Below are positions 22,258 through 32,616 of a stretch of DNA of 64,000 nt, piece by piece. Below the pieces are notes generated by a model. The model did no database searches. It was not told the origin of the DNA and was given only the letters and a program-made list of their open reading frames with translations. This stretch comes from Mesorhizobium sp. (GTDB lineage: Bacteria > Pseudomonadota > Alphaproteobacteria > Rhizobiales > Rhizobiaceae), in the NCBI GenBank assembly GCA_004020545.1, contig SAQE01000002.1:289521-353520 (forward strand), read 5' to 3'. Position 1 is the first letter of the stretch. Every line of letters begins with the position of its first letter. A program made the position numbers and the translations under genes.

Positions 22258-22443
22258 ATGTCCACGCTTCCAGCCAGACGCGGATTTTTCAGAAACGCCA
22301 TGAACGCGCTGGTCGAAGCCCGCCAGCGCGAAGCAAGCCGTTACGTCAATGGCGCGCTGCTTTGTCTCGATGATGAAACGCTGAACGCCAATGGCTACGA
22401 TCGCGAAGTGCTGAAGAAGGCGGCAAACTCGCTCTATGTATGA
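22258..22443 (+). CDS. Small conserved-type protein (61 aa), DUF1127-like character
   Basis: A 61-residue basic protein with an excellent AAGGAGA ribosome site ahead of its ATG, so it is probably real. Sequence features are an RRGFFRNAMNALVEARQREA helix followed by LDDETLNANGYDREVL. It resembles small rhizobial proteins near the DUF1127 group, but I do not recognise it firmly. No function can be given. It is convergent with prmA, ending 9 bases from it. Confidence 0.65.
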   Translation: MSTLPARRGFFRNAMNALVEARQREASRYVNGALLCLDDETLNANGYDREVLKKAANSLYV

Positions 22444-22452
22444 GTAAACGCC

Positions 22453-23325
22453 TCAGCGCTTGAGGTGGATCGTCACCCAGCCCTCGCGATGCAAGGTGCG
22501 GACGTGGCGGAAGCTCTGGCCGACATAGGCGGAAATCACCGCATCGCGCTGGCGATCGAGGATGCCGGAGAGCACCAGCGAGCCGCCGAGCCTGATGTGC
22601 TTCGCCATCTCCGGCGCCAGCCGCATCAGCGGCCGCGCCAGGATGTTGGCGACGATCAGGTCGAAGGGCGCGCGCCTGGCGAAGATCGGGTGGTGGAAGC
22701 CGGGCGCCGTCACCGTCTCGACCAGTGCCTTGACATGATTGAGGCGCGCATTGGCGGCGGCGACGCGAACGGCGACCGGATCGATGTCGGTTGCCAGCAC
22801 CGGGATATGCGCGAGCTTCGCCAACGCTATCGCCAGCACGGCACTGCCGGTGCCGAGATCGAGCGCGTTGCGCGGATGTTCGCGCCGCACGACCTGGTCC
22901 AGCATTTCGAGGCAGCCGGCAGTGGTGCCGTGATGGCCGGTGCCGAAGGCAAGGCCCGCCTCGATCTCGATGGCGAGATCGCTGCTGTGGCGCTTGCCGC
23001 GGTCGTGCGCGCCATGGACGAAGAAACGTCCGGCGCGGACCGGCTTCAGCCCTTCGAGCGAGCGCGCCACCCAGTCGACGTCGGGCAGCGCCTCGCGTTC
23101 GACCGGCTTCGGCAAAGCGAGGCTCGCGAGGATATCGTTGATCCGCGCTTCGACGGCATCGACATCGCCGTCGGCGTAGAGCGACACTTCGTGGATGTCG
23201 GCGGCCTCGTCGACTTCCAGCACGGCAAGCGGCAGGCCGTCATCCTCGAAGGCGGCGTCGAGCGCAGCGAAGATGCGGTCGGCCTCGATCTTGTTGGCGG
23301 TAAGATGGAGTCTGGTCTGCGCCAT
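22453..23325 (-). CDS. prmA: PrmA, ribosomal protein L11 methyltransferase
   Basis: SAM-dependent enzyme that trimethylates ribosomal protein L11. The 290-residue protein has the N-terminal substrate domain, the SAM motif [16 protein letters not shown] near residue 155, [15 protein letters not shown], and the family motif NILARPLM near residue 222. It follows the SCO1 gene by 8 bases on the same strand, so the two may share a transcript. Confidence 0.92.
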   Translation of the reverse strand: MAQTRLHLTANKIEADRIFAALDAAFEDDGLPLAVLEVDEAADIHEVSLYADGDVDAVEARINDILASLALPKPVEREALPDVDWVARSLEGLKPVRAGRFFVHGAHDRGKRHSSDLAIEIEAGLAFGTGHHGTTAGCLEMLDQVVRREHPRNALDLGTGSAVLAIALAKLAHIPVLATDIDPVAVRVAAANARLNHVKALVETVTAPGFHHPIFARRAPFDLIVANILARPLMRLAPEMAKHIRLGGSLVLSGILDRQRDAVISAYVGQSFRHVRTLHREGWVTIHLKR

Positions 23326-23333
23326 CGGATGCG

Positions 23334-23933
23334 TCAGCCTTCCGCCGCCAGGCGTTTCAGCTTGGCGATGGCCGTGTCGGCGTTTTCGCCATAGGCGATC
23401 GTGCCGGCAAACTCGCCCTTGGCGTTGAGGAGCAGCACAGAGGCCGTGTGGTCCATCGTGTAATCGCCGTCGCCGGTGTCGACCTTCTTCCAGTAGATGC
23501 CGAAGGACTTGGCCATGGCATGCACCTTGTCCGGATCGCCGGTGATGCCGGTGATGCGGTCGGAGAAGTTGCTGACATAGGAATTGATGATCTCCGGCGT
23601 GTCGCGCTCCGGATCCACGGTGACGAAATAGGCGTTCAGGTTCTTGCCGCTGTCGCCCATCGTCTTCAGCCAGCCGGCCAGTTCGAAGAGCGTCGTCGGG
23701 CAGACTTCCGGGCAGTGGGTGAAGCCGAAGAAGACGACGCTCGGATGCCCCCGGAACGCAGCCTCGGTGATCGGCGCGCCTTTCTGGTCGGTCAGCGCGA
23801 AGGCAGCGCCGAAGGGCTCGCCGCTGTATAACTTTTTATACCACTGGAACGTCATCACACCCGTGATCGTAACCATCAGCACCAAAATGCCGACGAGAAT
23901 AAACCGCATAATAGGCGAGGGTTGGTTAGCCAT
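23334..23933 (-). CDS. SCO1/SenC family copper chaperone
   Basis: Membrane-anchored thioredoxin-fold protein that delivers copper to the CuA site of cytochrome oxidase or acts as a thiol reductase. One N-terminal membrane segment (about residues 9-30) is followed by the SCO fold. The copper site is intact: Cys74 and Cys78 in FTHCPEVCP, and His162 in MDHTASV. 199 residues, usual length. Confidence 0.92.
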   Translation of the reverse strand: MANQPSPIMRFILVGILVLMVTITGVMTFQWYKKLYSGEPFGAAFALTDQKGAPITEAAFRGHPSVVFFGFTHCPEVCPTTLFELAGWLKTMGDSGKNLNAYFVTVDPERDTPEIINSYVSNFSDRITGITGDPDKVHAMAKSFGIYWKKVDTGDGDYTMDHTASVLLLNAKGEFAGTIAYGENADTAIAKLKRLAAEG

Positions 23934-24197
23934 TTTGGTATGCCGTGATGAGCGAGAGGAGCGTTTTAGATAGCGATTGCTGGCGGTCTGGCCGATCTCG
24001 CTTATTTCAGATCACCATAGTTGTAATCAAGACCAGCTCAAAGATGTCGCGTTGCCGCAAGCGGCGCGAGTGCCGGCAAGCGCGGTCACAGCCAAGACAA
24101 CACTGCGTGCCGGCTGCAACGCGCATGAGGTGCTTGCAAATGCCATGGTCTTATCCCACCTGACATCGGCAAAACCGCAAAACCCGAGGAGGCTTCC

Positions 24198-24683
24198 TTG
24201 CGAAAACTGATCGGCTTGATTGCCGCATGTCTTGCCCTGAGCGCCGGCGCCGCGGCTGCCGACGAGGTCGGCAAGGTCGGCGTCGACTGGGTCGGCAACG
24301 ACATCATGATCGACGCGATCAAGGATCCGAAAGTCGACGGCGTCACCTGCCATGTCGCCTATTTCGATCGCAGCATCATCGATCGGTTGCACAAGGGCAA
24401 TTGGTTCGAGGATCCCTCCGATTCCTCGATCTCCTGCCGCCAGACCGGGCCGATCACCATCGGCGACATCGACATGAGCGAGGGCGGCGAGGAGGTGTTC
24501 AAGCAGGGCCTCAGCCTGATCTGGAAGAAGCAGGTGGTGAACCGCATCTACGACAAGAAGAACGAGACGCTGATCTATCTGTCGCACTCGCGCCAGGTGC
24601 AGAACGGCTCGGCGAAGATGTCGGTCACCACCGTGCCGCTCTACGGCCAGAACGTGGTGTGGACCAAGGGTAAGCCGCAATAG
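24198..24683 (+). CDS. creA: CreA family secreted protein
   Basis: Periplasmic protein of the CreA family with no known biochemical role. An N-terminal signal peptide (LIGLIAACLALSAGAAAADE) has likely cleavage near residue 20. The family pattern EVGKVGVDWVGNDI, VDGVTCHVAYFDRS and ISCRQTGPI has two conserved cysteines that could form a disulphide. The start is TTG at 24198 with GAGGAGGC 6-7 bases ahead. 161 residues. The 264-base divergent gap from SCO1 holds no gene that I can support. Confidence 0.85.
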   Translation: MRKLIGLIAACLALSAGAAAADEVGKVGVDWVGNDIMIDAIKDPKVDGVTCHVAYFDRSIIDRLHKGNWFEDPSDSSISCRQTGPITIGDIDMSEGGEEVFKQGLSLIWKKQVVNRIYDKKNETLIYLSHSRQVQNGSAKMSVTTVPLYGQNVVWTKGKPQ

Positions 24684-24752
24684 GCATGGACCTGCGGAAC
24701 GGACGATTAGTCCTGACTTGCGGGACCAATCGCCCGGGCGTAAAGCCGCGCC

Positions 24753-25394
24753 ATGGACCGTCCTGAACACCTTGTCCTGAAAGATCCCGAGCCGCGCATC
24801 CATCCGACCGCGGAACTGAAAGGGTGCAAGCTCGGCCGCTATGCCTCGATCGGCGAGCGGGTGATCCTGCGCGAGGTGACGGTCGGCGACTTTTCCTATT
24901 TCGAGCGCCATTCGGAAGCGATCTACACGACGATCGGCAAATTCTGCTCGATCGCCGCCAACAGCCGCATCAATGCGCTCGAGCATCCGATCGATCGGTT
25001 GACCCAGCACAAGATCAGCTACCGGCCGAACGAATATTTCCGCTGGCTTGGCGTCGACGCGGCATTCCGCGAGCGGCGGCAAGCAAGGCCGGTCAGCATC
25101 GGTCACGATGTCTGGATCGGCCATGGCGCGGTCGTCATGCCTGGTGTGACGATCGGCAACGGCGCCGTCATCGGCGCCAATGCCGTGGTGACATATGACG
25201 TGCCGCCTTACGCAATCGTCGCCGGCGTCCCGGCGAAGCCTCTGCGCCAGAGGTTCGCCGCAGCCACGGCGGCGCGTATCGAGAACCTTGCCTGGTGGGA
25301 CTGGGCGCCGGAAAAACTCGCCAGGGCGATCCCGGACATGCAGTCATTGCCGATCGAGGCCTTCCTCGATCGCTGGGAAGGCGCAACACCCTGA
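24753..25394 (+). CDS. Hexapeptide-repeat acyltransferase (phosphonate-cluster-type, TIGR03308-like)
   Basis: Left-handed beta-helix transferase of 213 residues. Hexapeptide turns are visible from HPTAELKGCKLGRYASIGERV to HDVWIGHGAVVMPGVTIGNGAVIGANAVVT, with a His in the usual catalytic loop (HDVWIGHGA). The GDFSYFERHSEAIYTTIGKFCSIA and HKISYRPNEYF segments recall the subfamily often found in phosphonate gene clusters, but no phn gene is nearby. The acceptor substrate is unknown. Confidence 0.82.
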   Translation: MDRPEHLVLKDPEPRIHPTAELKGCKLGRYASIGERVILREVTVGDFSYFERHSEAIYTTIGKFCSIAANSRINALEHPIDRLTQHKISYRPNEYFRWLGVDAAFRERRQARPVSIGHDVWIGHGAVVMPGVTIGNGAVIGANAVVTYDVPPYAIVAGVPAKPLRQRFAAATAARIENLAWWDWAPEKLARAIPDMQSLPIEAFLDRWEGATP

Positions 25395-25421
25395 TTTTTT
25401 AAAGATTTTCCGGAAGACGGT

Positions 25422-25460
25422 GCCCCTTCCGCCTAGCGGGGGTGGCGCGACGGAAGGGGC
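25422..25460. repeat. Inverted repeat, possible degenerate copy of the paired palindromic element
   Basis: Perfect 9-bp arms GCCCCTTCC (25422-25430) and GGAAGGGGC (25452-25460) around a 21-base centre, 27 bases after the acyltransferase stop. The GGTGGCGCGAC centre and GGGGCTGG tail resemble the modules at 32617-32803 and inside uvrD, so it may be a worn copy. There is no T-run to make it a clear terminator. Confidence 0.4.
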
Positions 25461-25677
25461 TGGAGGTAAACCGCCGTGAAGCGGAAGGAGCAGGCTTTTT
25501 GACCTGCATCGGCACTATGGCAACAAACGAATAAGGTGTTTTTTCGCGGCGAAACACCTTTGGCGCGTATCCGATTGCATGCGAGTGCGGGCGGAAAATT
25601 CGATCGGTGGGAACCTGAGGGGCCGGCGCCTTGTTTCTCTCGAGACGCCGCGTTCTGGCGGCCCCGGCGAGGGATGG

Positions 25678-26109
25678 ATGATCGAGAGACTTTTCACCAA
25701 GGTCGCCAATTGGGTGGCTCATCTGGCCGGCATGCCGCCAACCTTCGCCATCTGCGTTCTGATCGTGCTGGTCTGGGGGGTGACCGGCCCGTTTTTCGGC
25801 TTCTCGGACACCTGGCAGCTGGTCATCAACACCGGCACCACCATCGTCACGTTCCTGATGGTGTTCCTCATCCAGAACACGCAAAATCGCGACAGCGCGG
25901 CCATCCAGACCAAACTCGACGAATTGATCCGGGTAAGCCGGGCCCACAACACCTTCATCGGCATCGAGCATCTGACCGAATCCGAGGTCGAGGAGATTCG
26001 CGACAAATGCGAAAAGGCCGCAAAGCGGCACGACCGGGAGGTCGCCCAGGCCGCTGTCAAGAAGGCGGTGGCGGGGAAGAACGGCACCAAGAGGAAGGCA
26101 GCCGCCTGA
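25678..26109 (+). CDS. Low-affinity iron permease family protein
   Basis: Small membrane protein of the Fet4-like low-affinity iron permease family (PF04120). Two hydrophobic segments cover about residues 18-33 and 44-62, followed by the family hallmark FLMVFLIQNTQNRDSAAIQTKLDELI and a charged C-terminal tail. I start at ATG 25678 (MIERLFTKVANW), 143 residues; the frame is open 33 codons further up but that stretch is arginine-rich and unlike the family. Confidence 0.85.
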   Translation: MIERLFTKVANWVAHLAGMPPTFAICVLIVLVWGVTGPFFGFSDTWQLVINTGTTIVTFLMVFLIQNTQNRDSAAIQTKLDELIRVSRAHNTFIGIEHLTESEVEEIRDKCEKAAKRHDREVAQAAVKKAVAGKNGTKRKAAA

Positions 26110-26120
26110 ACGGACCCCCG

Positions 26121-26987
26121 TCAGCGGTTCATGAAGGCGGCGAACGCGTCCTTGTGATCCGGATGCCAGCGCGACAGGGCAGGGCGGTTCTCGATGATGT
26201 CGCCAATCGCCCAGGCCATGCGCTTTTCATCCATCGGCCGCGCCACCTCATTGTCCGGACAGAGGATGTAGAAGTCGTTCCGCTTAAGCGAAGCCAGCAT
26301 GAAATCGATAACCTGCTCGCCCGTCCAGGCGCCGGCCGGCTTTTCCGTCGCGCCTTCGGTCAGTCCAGTGAAGGTGAAGCCGGGGATGAGCAAATGCGCG
26401 GAAACCTTCGCTCCAGGCTCGTTGCGCAGCGCATGCGCCAGACCCTCGGTGAATGTCTTCACGCCTGCCTTGGAGACGTTGTAGGCGAGGTTGCCGGGCG
26501 GCGTGGTGATGCCTTGCTTGGATCCGGTGTTGACGATCAGGCCGGGCTTGCCCGCGGCCAGCATGCGCGGCGCGAAGGCCTCGACGCCATGCACGACACC
26601 CCAGAAGTTGATGTTCAGCAGCCGCTTCCAGGCGTCACGGTTTTCCCACGGCTTGCCCGGGTTGTTGCCGACGCCGGCATTGTTCATCAGCACCGAAACC
26701 GCGCCGAATGCGCCGTAGGCAAGTTCGGCCAGCCGGTCGACCTCGTCGGCCTTGGAGACGTCGGTGGGAATTGGGAGAACGGCGTCGTCACCGGCAATGG
26801 CGGCGACCGCCTGTCTGGCCTGGTCAAGGCGCACGCCGCCGATATCGGCAATGACCGTCTTCATGCCCATTGCGGCGAACCGTTTCGCGGCGGCAAGGCC
26901 GATGCCGCTGGCGCCGCCGGTGATGACGGCGACATTGCCGGAGGCAAAAGCGGGCAGGGCGGTCTGGATTTCGGCGTCGCTGGTCAT
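26121..26987 (-). CDS. SDR family NAD(P)-dependent oxidoreductase
   Basis: Classical short-chain dehydrogenase/reductase. The nucleotide motif TGGASGIG is at residues 23-30, MNNAGVG follows, and the catalytic pattern has a Ser in TGSKQG and YNVSK near residue 165. 288 residues. The start ATG at 26987 is chosen because the long open frame above it has no SDR similarity. The substrate cannot be told from sequence. It lies tail-to-tail with the iron permease gene. Confidence 0.87.
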   Translation of the reverse strand: MTSDAEIQTALPAFASGNVAVITGGASGIGLAAAKRFAAMGMKTVIADIGGVRLDQARQAVAAIAGDDAVLPIPTDVSKADEVDRLAELAYGAFGAVSVLMNNAGVGNNPGKPWENRDAWKRLLNINFWGVVHGVEAFAPRMLAAGKPGLIVNTGSKQGITTPPGNLAYNVSKAGVKTFTEGLAHALRNEPGAKVSAHLLIPGFTFTGLTEGATEKPAGAWTGEQVIDFMLASLKRNDFYILCPDNEVARPMDEKRMAWAIGDIIENRPALSRWHPDHKDAFAAFMNR

Positions 26988-27137
26988 GATCGATGTCCTT
27001 GTTCGAGGTCGAGCCGAACTTAACGCCGGCCGGAGCCGAGACAAGCCTCGATCGCCGCGATGTTTGACCGCAATAGCCGCAACGGGTTGACCGCGACCGC
27101 TCGCCCCGCGCATGCTGGCAGGAAAGGAGTTCGACAT

Positions 27138-27419
27138 TTGACCGACTGGATCGGCATCCTGAAGGAGCAGACCACCACCGGCGACCAGATGGGCCGCGAG
27201 GTGCCGAAGATGCTCGCCAACCCCGATATCAGCGAGGCACAGGTCAAGACCTTGTTCGCGGCGCTGGAGAAACAAGCGGACTTCGCCGAGAAGCTGCGTC
27301 TGGCGCTGGAAAAATTCGGCCATGATTTTCCCGTCATCAAGGCAGCGGAGCGGCTGGAGGAGCGCTATGCCGACCTTGCCGCCTCGGTGGCCGAGAAGCT
27401 GAAGGCGATGCGCAGCTAA
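27138..27419 (+). CDS. Conserved-type hypothetical protein (93 aa), helical
   Basis: A soluble, probably all-helical 93-residue protein (MTDWIGILKEQTTTGDQ ... AASVAEKLKAMRS) with no recognised domain. I choose TTG at 27138 because GGAAAGGAG lies 8 bases upstream; the frame runs further up without a better site. It is rich in Lys, Glu and Ala. No function proposed. Confidence 0.65.
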   Translation: MTDWIGILKEQTTTGDQMGREVPKMLANPDISEAQVKTLFAALEKQADFAEKLRLALEKFGHDFPVIKAAERLEERYADLAASVAEKLKAMRS

Positions 27420-27434
27420 ACCTTTTGCTTATAC

Positions 27435-27477
27435 GCAATTCCGGTCGGAAAACCGTTACACACTTTTCTGGAATTGC
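27435..27477. repeat. Short palindromic repeat, copy 1
   Basis: A 43-base element bounded by GCAATTCC and GGAATTGC, with GGAAAACCG in its left half and ACACTTTT in its right half. A near-identical copy is at 47617-47660. This copy lies between two convergent genes and ends 1 base before the stop codon of the minus-strand gene. Confidence 0.8.
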
Positions 27478-27478
27478 T

Positions 27479-28060
<582 letters not shown>

Positions 28061-28199
28061 TGATTCCTCCCTCGTCAGCCGACAGACGTTAAGGGAGGAT
28101 GACGCGCAAGACCATACTGCCAGGATTGTCAGGAGGGCGTTCGGCGAGCGGAACGGCGCCACCATATAGGCGTTGGGCTTGCAATTTCCGGAGTTCGCC

Positions 28200-29408
28200 A
28201 TGACCGACTACGCTCAAACCATGACGCGCGACTATGAGCTTGGCGGCGGCGCGGCAATGGCTGCCGTCGCCGCCATGATCGCCGCGCTTTTCGCCGGCAG
28301 CACGGCGTTGACACCGCTCTACGTGATCTACAAGCAGGCCTTTGGCTTCTCGCAGGTCACGCTGACGCTGGTCTACGCCGTCTACGTGATCGGCAACCTT
28401 GCGGCGCTGCTGTTCTTCGGGCGGTTGTCGGATGTCATCGGCCGCCGTCCGACGGCGCTGGCGGCGATGGCAGTCGCCTTGGTCAGCGCGCTGGTTTTCC
28501 TCTTCGCCGAAAACCTCGCGTGGCTTGACATCGCCCGCATCCTCAGCGGGCTGGGCATCGGGATCGGCGCGGGAACCGGCACCGCCTGGCTCGCCGAGCT
28601 GATCGAAGGCGAGGACAAGTCGCGGTCCGCCATCATTGCCACCAGCACCAACTTCGTCGGTCTCGGCCTCGGTGCTCTGATATCGGGCCTGCTCGCCGAA
28701 TACGCGCCTTGGCCGCTCAGGCTGACATTCGCCGTTTATCTCGCTCTGCTGGTACTGGTCACGCTGCTGATCTGGCGCACGCGCGAGACCGTGTCCGAGC
28801 CGGGACGGCTCTCCCACGTTCCGATGCGGCCGCGGCTTTCGGTTCCCGACAGCATCCGCGCGCGGTTCGTGGCGCCAGCGGTGACCGGCTTCGGCGCCAT
28901 GGCTCTCGTCGGCTTCTATGCGGCGCTGGCGCCGAGCGTGCTGGCGCAGCAGCTGCATGTCACCAACCACGCCGAAGCCGGGGCTCTGTTCTTCGAGCTG
29001 TCGATCGTGACCGCCGCGACGATCCTGGCGACGGCGCGGCTCGCCAGCCGCACCGTCATGCTGGCAGCGCTTGTCCTGATGATCCCGACGGTGGCGATGG
29101 TTGTCGCGGCGCAGGTCTTTGCTTCGATGGCGATCATGGTCATTGCCACCGCGCTCTGCGGCGTGGCGGCGGCGCTCGGCTATCGCGGCGGCTTGCAGGT
29201 GGTGAGCCAGATTGCGCCGGCCGATAGGCGCGCCGAGGTGGTCTCGGCCTTCTTCATCTGCTGCTTCTGCGGCAACGCGCTGCCGGTCATCGGCATCGGC
29301 GTGCTGTCGAGCTGGACGAATGCGATCGTCGCCAGCCTGGCCTTTGCCGCAATGATCACGATCTTCTCGCTTGTGGCACTGGGGTTCGGTGCGCGCCATG
29401 CCAGGTGA
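28200..29408 (+). CDS. MFS transporter
   Basis: Major facilitator protein of 402 residues with about 12 membrane segments. The loop 2-3 motif GRLSDVIGRRPTAL is intact near residue 78, and helix 4 contains RILSGLGIGIGAGTGTAWLAEL. The start ATG at 28200 follows CCGGAG. Substrate is unknown; the family includes drug and metabolite exporters. It is divergent from the TMEM175-like gene, with a 139-base gap. Confidence 0.87.
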   Translation: MTDYAQTMTRDYELGGGAAMAAVAAMIAALFAGSTALTPLYVIYKQAFGFSQVTLTLVYAVYVIGNLAALLFFGRLSDVIGRRPTALAAMAVALVSALVFLFAENLAWLDIARILSGLGIGIGAGTGTAWLAELIEGEDKSRSAIIATSTNFVGLGLGALISGLLAEYAPWPLRLTFAVYLALLVLVTLLIWRTRETVSEPGRLSHVPMRPRLSVPDSIRARFVAPAVTGFGAMALVGFYAALAPSVLAQQLHVTNHAEAGALFFELSIVTAATILATARLASRTVMLAALVLMIPTVAMVVAAQVFASMAIMVIATALCGVAAALGYRGGLQVVSQIAPADRRAEVVSAFFICCFCGNALPVIGIGVLSSWTNAIVASLAFAAMITIFSLVALGFGARHAR

Positions 29409-29438
29409 CCTCGAGCAGCCGCCAATCCAGCAGAGCCT

Positions 29439-30911
29439 TCAGCCGTTCGGCGTCTCTGGCGCGAGACGGGCGCGCTGGCGCGGCACGCCGAGGCCGGTGT
29501 CCGGCGGCTCGCCGGCGGCCGGGCGCCCCTCGATCATGTGCATCGTGCGCCAGCGGCCGAAGCGATAGTAGGCGGCGGCCAGCACGAGAGAGGTGATCGA
29601 GCCGGCCGGAAAGCTCCACCACAGCGCTTCCTGACCGATGACGCTTCGCATGGAATAGGCAAAGCCGGTGCGCACGATCAGCACCGAGATGATCAGGATG
29701 ATCAGCGGCGGCATGACGGCGCCGGTCGCGCGGACCGTGGCGAACAGCACAATCGTGATGCCGAACAGGATGAAGGACCAGGACGCCACCTTGTTGATGT
29801 GCGCGGCGATGTCGATCGCCGTGCTGTCGCCAGTCAGGAAAAGGCTGAGCACCGGGCGGTCGAAAACGAACAGCAGCGCCACCAGTGCGCCGGTCAGCAC
29901 GAGGTTGAAGCCCACTCCGGACGCCGCAACCTTGCCGATGCGGTCCCAGCGTCCGGCGCCGACATTCTGCGCCGCCATCGAGGAGACGGCGGCGCCGATG
30001 GCCAAAGCCGGCATCTGGATATAGGTCCAGAGCTGCGCCGCGATGCCATAAGCCGCCGCAACTTGCGAGCCGTAGGAGTTGACGATCCCCATCACGGTCA
30101 GCGCCGCGGCCGAGATGACGATCATCTGCAGGCCCATCGGCACGCCCTTGGAGACGATAATGCGCAAAAGCGCCGGATCGGGCTTGAGCAGAGCCAGATC
30201 GCTGCCGGCGAGCCGCAGCGGATGCCTGCGCGCATAAAGCACGATCAGGATGGCGATCACGCTCACCGTCTGGCCGATCAGCGTCGCGGTGGCCGAACCG
30301 GCGATGCCGAGCTCGGGGAAGGGGCCGACACCGCGGATCAGGAGCGGGTTCAGGACGACGTCGAGCACGACCGCCAGCGCCATGAAGATGAACGGTGTCC
30401 TGGAGTCGCCGGCGCCGCGCAGCACCGTCATGACGAAGGATAAAAGGTTCATCATCGGCACGGCGACGAAGATGATGCGCAGATAGGCACGCGCCAGCGG
30501 CAAGGCGTCGGCCGGCGTGCCGAGCCCGGTGAGGATGGCGTCGACCCAGATCCAGCCGCAGACCGCGAACACCACCGAGACCAGGAAGAAGAAGGTCGCG
30601 CTCGTGCCGACGATACGACGGGCCTCGGGCAGGTCGCGGGCGCCGACGGACTGCGCGACCAGGATGGTTGCCGCCATGCCGATGCCGAACACCGTGCCGA
30701 GGATGAGAAACAGCACCAGATTGGCGTTGGAGGTCGCGGTCAGCGCCGCCTCGCCGAGGAAGCGCCCGACCCAGACGGCGTTGATCGAGCCGTTGAGCGA
30801 CTGCAGCACGTTGGAGCCGAGCACCGGCAAGGCAAACAGAAGCAGCGTGCGCGGAATCGGGCCGCTGGTCAGGTCGTGGGTCCGCCGGCGAGCGGGCTTG
30901 TCGTCATCCAT
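29439..30911 (-). CDS. MATE family efflux transporter
   Basis: Twelve-helix MatE protein that exports organic cations or drugs using Na+ or H+ gradients. It starts MDDDKPARRRTHDLTSGPIPRTLLLFALPVLGSN, with a typical MatE first helix, and repeats the pattern in the second half (VSKGVPMGLQMIVISAAALT). 490 residues from ATG 30911; a GTG 3 codons upstream is also possible and no strong ribosome site separates them. Substrate unknown. Confidence 0.88.
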   Translation of the reverse strand: MDDDKPARRRTHDLTSGPIPRTLLLFALPVLGSNVLQSLNGSINAVWVGRFLGEAALTATSNANLVLFLILGTVFGIGMAATILVAQSVGARDLPEARRIVGTSATFFFLVSVVFAVCGWIWVDAILTGLGTPADALPLARAYLRIIFVAVPMMNLLSFVMTVLRGAGDSRTPFIFMALAVVLDVVLNPLLIRGVGPFPELGIAGSATATLIGQTVSVIAILIVLYARRHPLRLAGSDLALLKPDPALLRIIVSKGVPMGLQMIVISAAALTVMGIVNSYGSQVAAAYGIAAQLWTYIQMPALAIGAAVSSMAAQNVGAGRWDRIGKVAASGVGFNLVLTGALVALLFVFDRPVLSLFLTGDSTAIDIAAHINKVASWSFILFGITIVLFATVRATGAVMPPLIILIISVLIVRTGFAYSMRSVIGQEALWWSFPAGSITSLVLAAAYYRFGRWRTMHMIEGRPAAGEPPDTGLGVPRQRARLAPETPNG

Positions 30912-31012
30912 GGCGGGCACCGAAAATGAATCAGGCCCGCGATGCTATCGCAGGCCTGGTACTCATGCATCCCTTCCGGGCTCGGAGCGATGGAGCGCCC
31001 CCGGCGGCGGTG

Positions 31013-32494
31013 CTAGTTCGCGGCGAGGCTGTTTCCCGAAAGGCCGGGCAGGGTGACCTGATAGACGAGGAAGGTGGTGTCGACATCGGCGCCATGCTCG
31101 GCCTTGTAGGGTGCGCCGACCTGGAAGCCGTCCTGGGTGAGAAAATCGTTGTCGTTGGCGACGAACAGGAAATAGTCGTCTGGCAGCTTCGGATCGAGCA
31201 CGCTTACCAGCGACATCGCCTCCCATTTTTCCGAGAGGTTGTTCCTGTCGTTTGGCGCGCCATTGTGCAGGCCGAAGCGGCCGAGCTCGCCTTTGTCGTT
31301 GATGTCGATGAAGGCGGTGAGCTTGGCCGGCGTCACCGACGGATCGAGCACGCCCTTCGGCGCGACCGGCTTGTCGGCGGCGTCGAACGGGCCGGTGGCG
31401 ATGTCGGTGGCGGCGGAGAGGTCGACGATCTCGATCTTGCGGTAGACCGACTCGTCGCCCTTCACGCCTTGGCCGTTGCCGCTGTCGCGCGCCAGCATCA
31501 GGAAGCTCTTGTCGGACAGCGCCACGATCTCGCTCTGCGCGGCCACCTTGGTCTTGCCCTTGGCGTCCTTGAACACCGGCAGCGGCACGACATATTCGTG
31601 CGCCAGCTTGAGGTGGGCGAGGTCGGAGGCGTCATAGACCAGCGCACGGGTGTTTTGGCGCGTCGCGCCGGAATCGCCGCCATCCTGGCGGGGCGCCGAT
31701 TGCAGCACGGCGATCAAGAACTTGCCGTCCGGCGTCATCGACATGCCTTCGAGGCCCTGGTTGTTCTGGCGTCCGGTCTCGGGATCCTTCGGATCGGGCT
31801 CGGCGGCGCCGGGGCCTGGATTGTCGGAAGCGAAGTTCGGCTTGCCGTGGCGCATCGGCACCAGGGCGGTCGGCGGCTGTGTCGCAGACATCAGATGGCC
31901 GTCGGCCGAGAAGCGGTAGATGTTGGGGCCATATTCGTCGGAAATGAACATGGTGCCGTCGGGCAGGCGCACGATCGCCTCGTCGTCCAACGAAAGCTTA
32001 CCGTTGTCGGCCTGCGGCAGCATCGGCATTTCGCCGGCGGCGGGGCGCACGCCGTTCAGCGGATCGAGGCCGGTGGCATCAGTGCCCTTGTCGTCGGTCA
32101 GGAGCATGGTGTCGGCAAGCGTCACTTTGACGCCCGACTGTTCCTGTCCGGCGGCAGGCGGGGCGCCCGGAGCGGTCGGGGTCAGCTCGACCGAGATGGT
32201 GTTGAGGCGCGGGCGATAGTCGGTGGTGCCTTCGACGTTGTAGCCGCGATCGGGCAGCAGCCAGAGCGAGCCCTTGTAGCCGGCGCCGTCACGCGCCCAG
32301 GACTTGGTGTCGATCGACATGCCGGAGCCCGAGCCGAAGGTCTCGCCGAACTTGTCCTTCTGGCTTGCCGGAATGCGGCCAATGCCGACAAGCCCCTTGT
32401 TGACATAGGCGACGCCGTCGGCAAGCGCCGGGGTCACAGTGGTGAACAGGGCAAGCGCCGCGCCGAGCGCGACGGTTCGGTTGAGATGCTTCAT
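31013..32494 (-). CDS. Secreted esterase-like (phytase-like domain) protein
   Basis: A 493-residue exported protein with a cleavable signal peptide (MKHLNRTVALGAALALF...ALA, cut near residue 25). The rest fits the 'esterase-like activity of phytase' family (PF13449): LWLLPDRGYNVEGTTDYRPRLNTI, GLEGMSMTPDGKFLIAVLQSA, and LARDSGNGQG. Acidic residues in these segments probably bind calcium. Substrate is not known; periplasmic phosphoester hydrolysis is an inference. Confidence 0.82.
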   Translation of the reverse strand: MKHLNRTVALGAALALFTTVTPALADGVAYVNKGLVGIGRIPASQKDKFGETFGSGSGMSIDTKSWARDGAGYKGSLWLLPDRGYNVEGTTDYRPRLNTISVELTPTAPGAPPAAGQEQSGVKVTLADTMLLTDDKGTDATGLDPLNGVRPAAGEMPMLPQADNGKLSLDDEAIVRLPDGTMFISDEYGPNIYRFSADGHLMSATQPPTALVPMRHGKPNFASDNPGPGAAEPDPKDPETGRQNNQGLEGMSMTPDGKFLIAVLQSAPRQDGGDSGATRQNTRALVYDASDLAHLKLAHEYVVPLPVFKDAKGKTKVAAQSEIVALSDKSFLMLARDSGNGQGVKGDESVYRKIEIVDLSAATDIATGPFDAADKPVAPKGVLDPSVTPAKLTAFIDINDKGELGRFGLHNGAPNDRNNLSEKWEAMSLVSVLDPKLPDDYFLFVANDNDFLTQDGFQVGAPYKAEHGADVDTTFLVYQVTLPGLSGNSLAAN

Positions 32495-32616
32495 GGAATA
32501 TCCCCTTCTTGACGAGCATGCCGGAGGCCAAAGCCTGAAAGAGGGCGGCATCCGAATGCGGCCACCCTTTTCGATACGCGGTCTAGGACGTGAACGTGAT
32601 GGTTGCGTGACACCTT

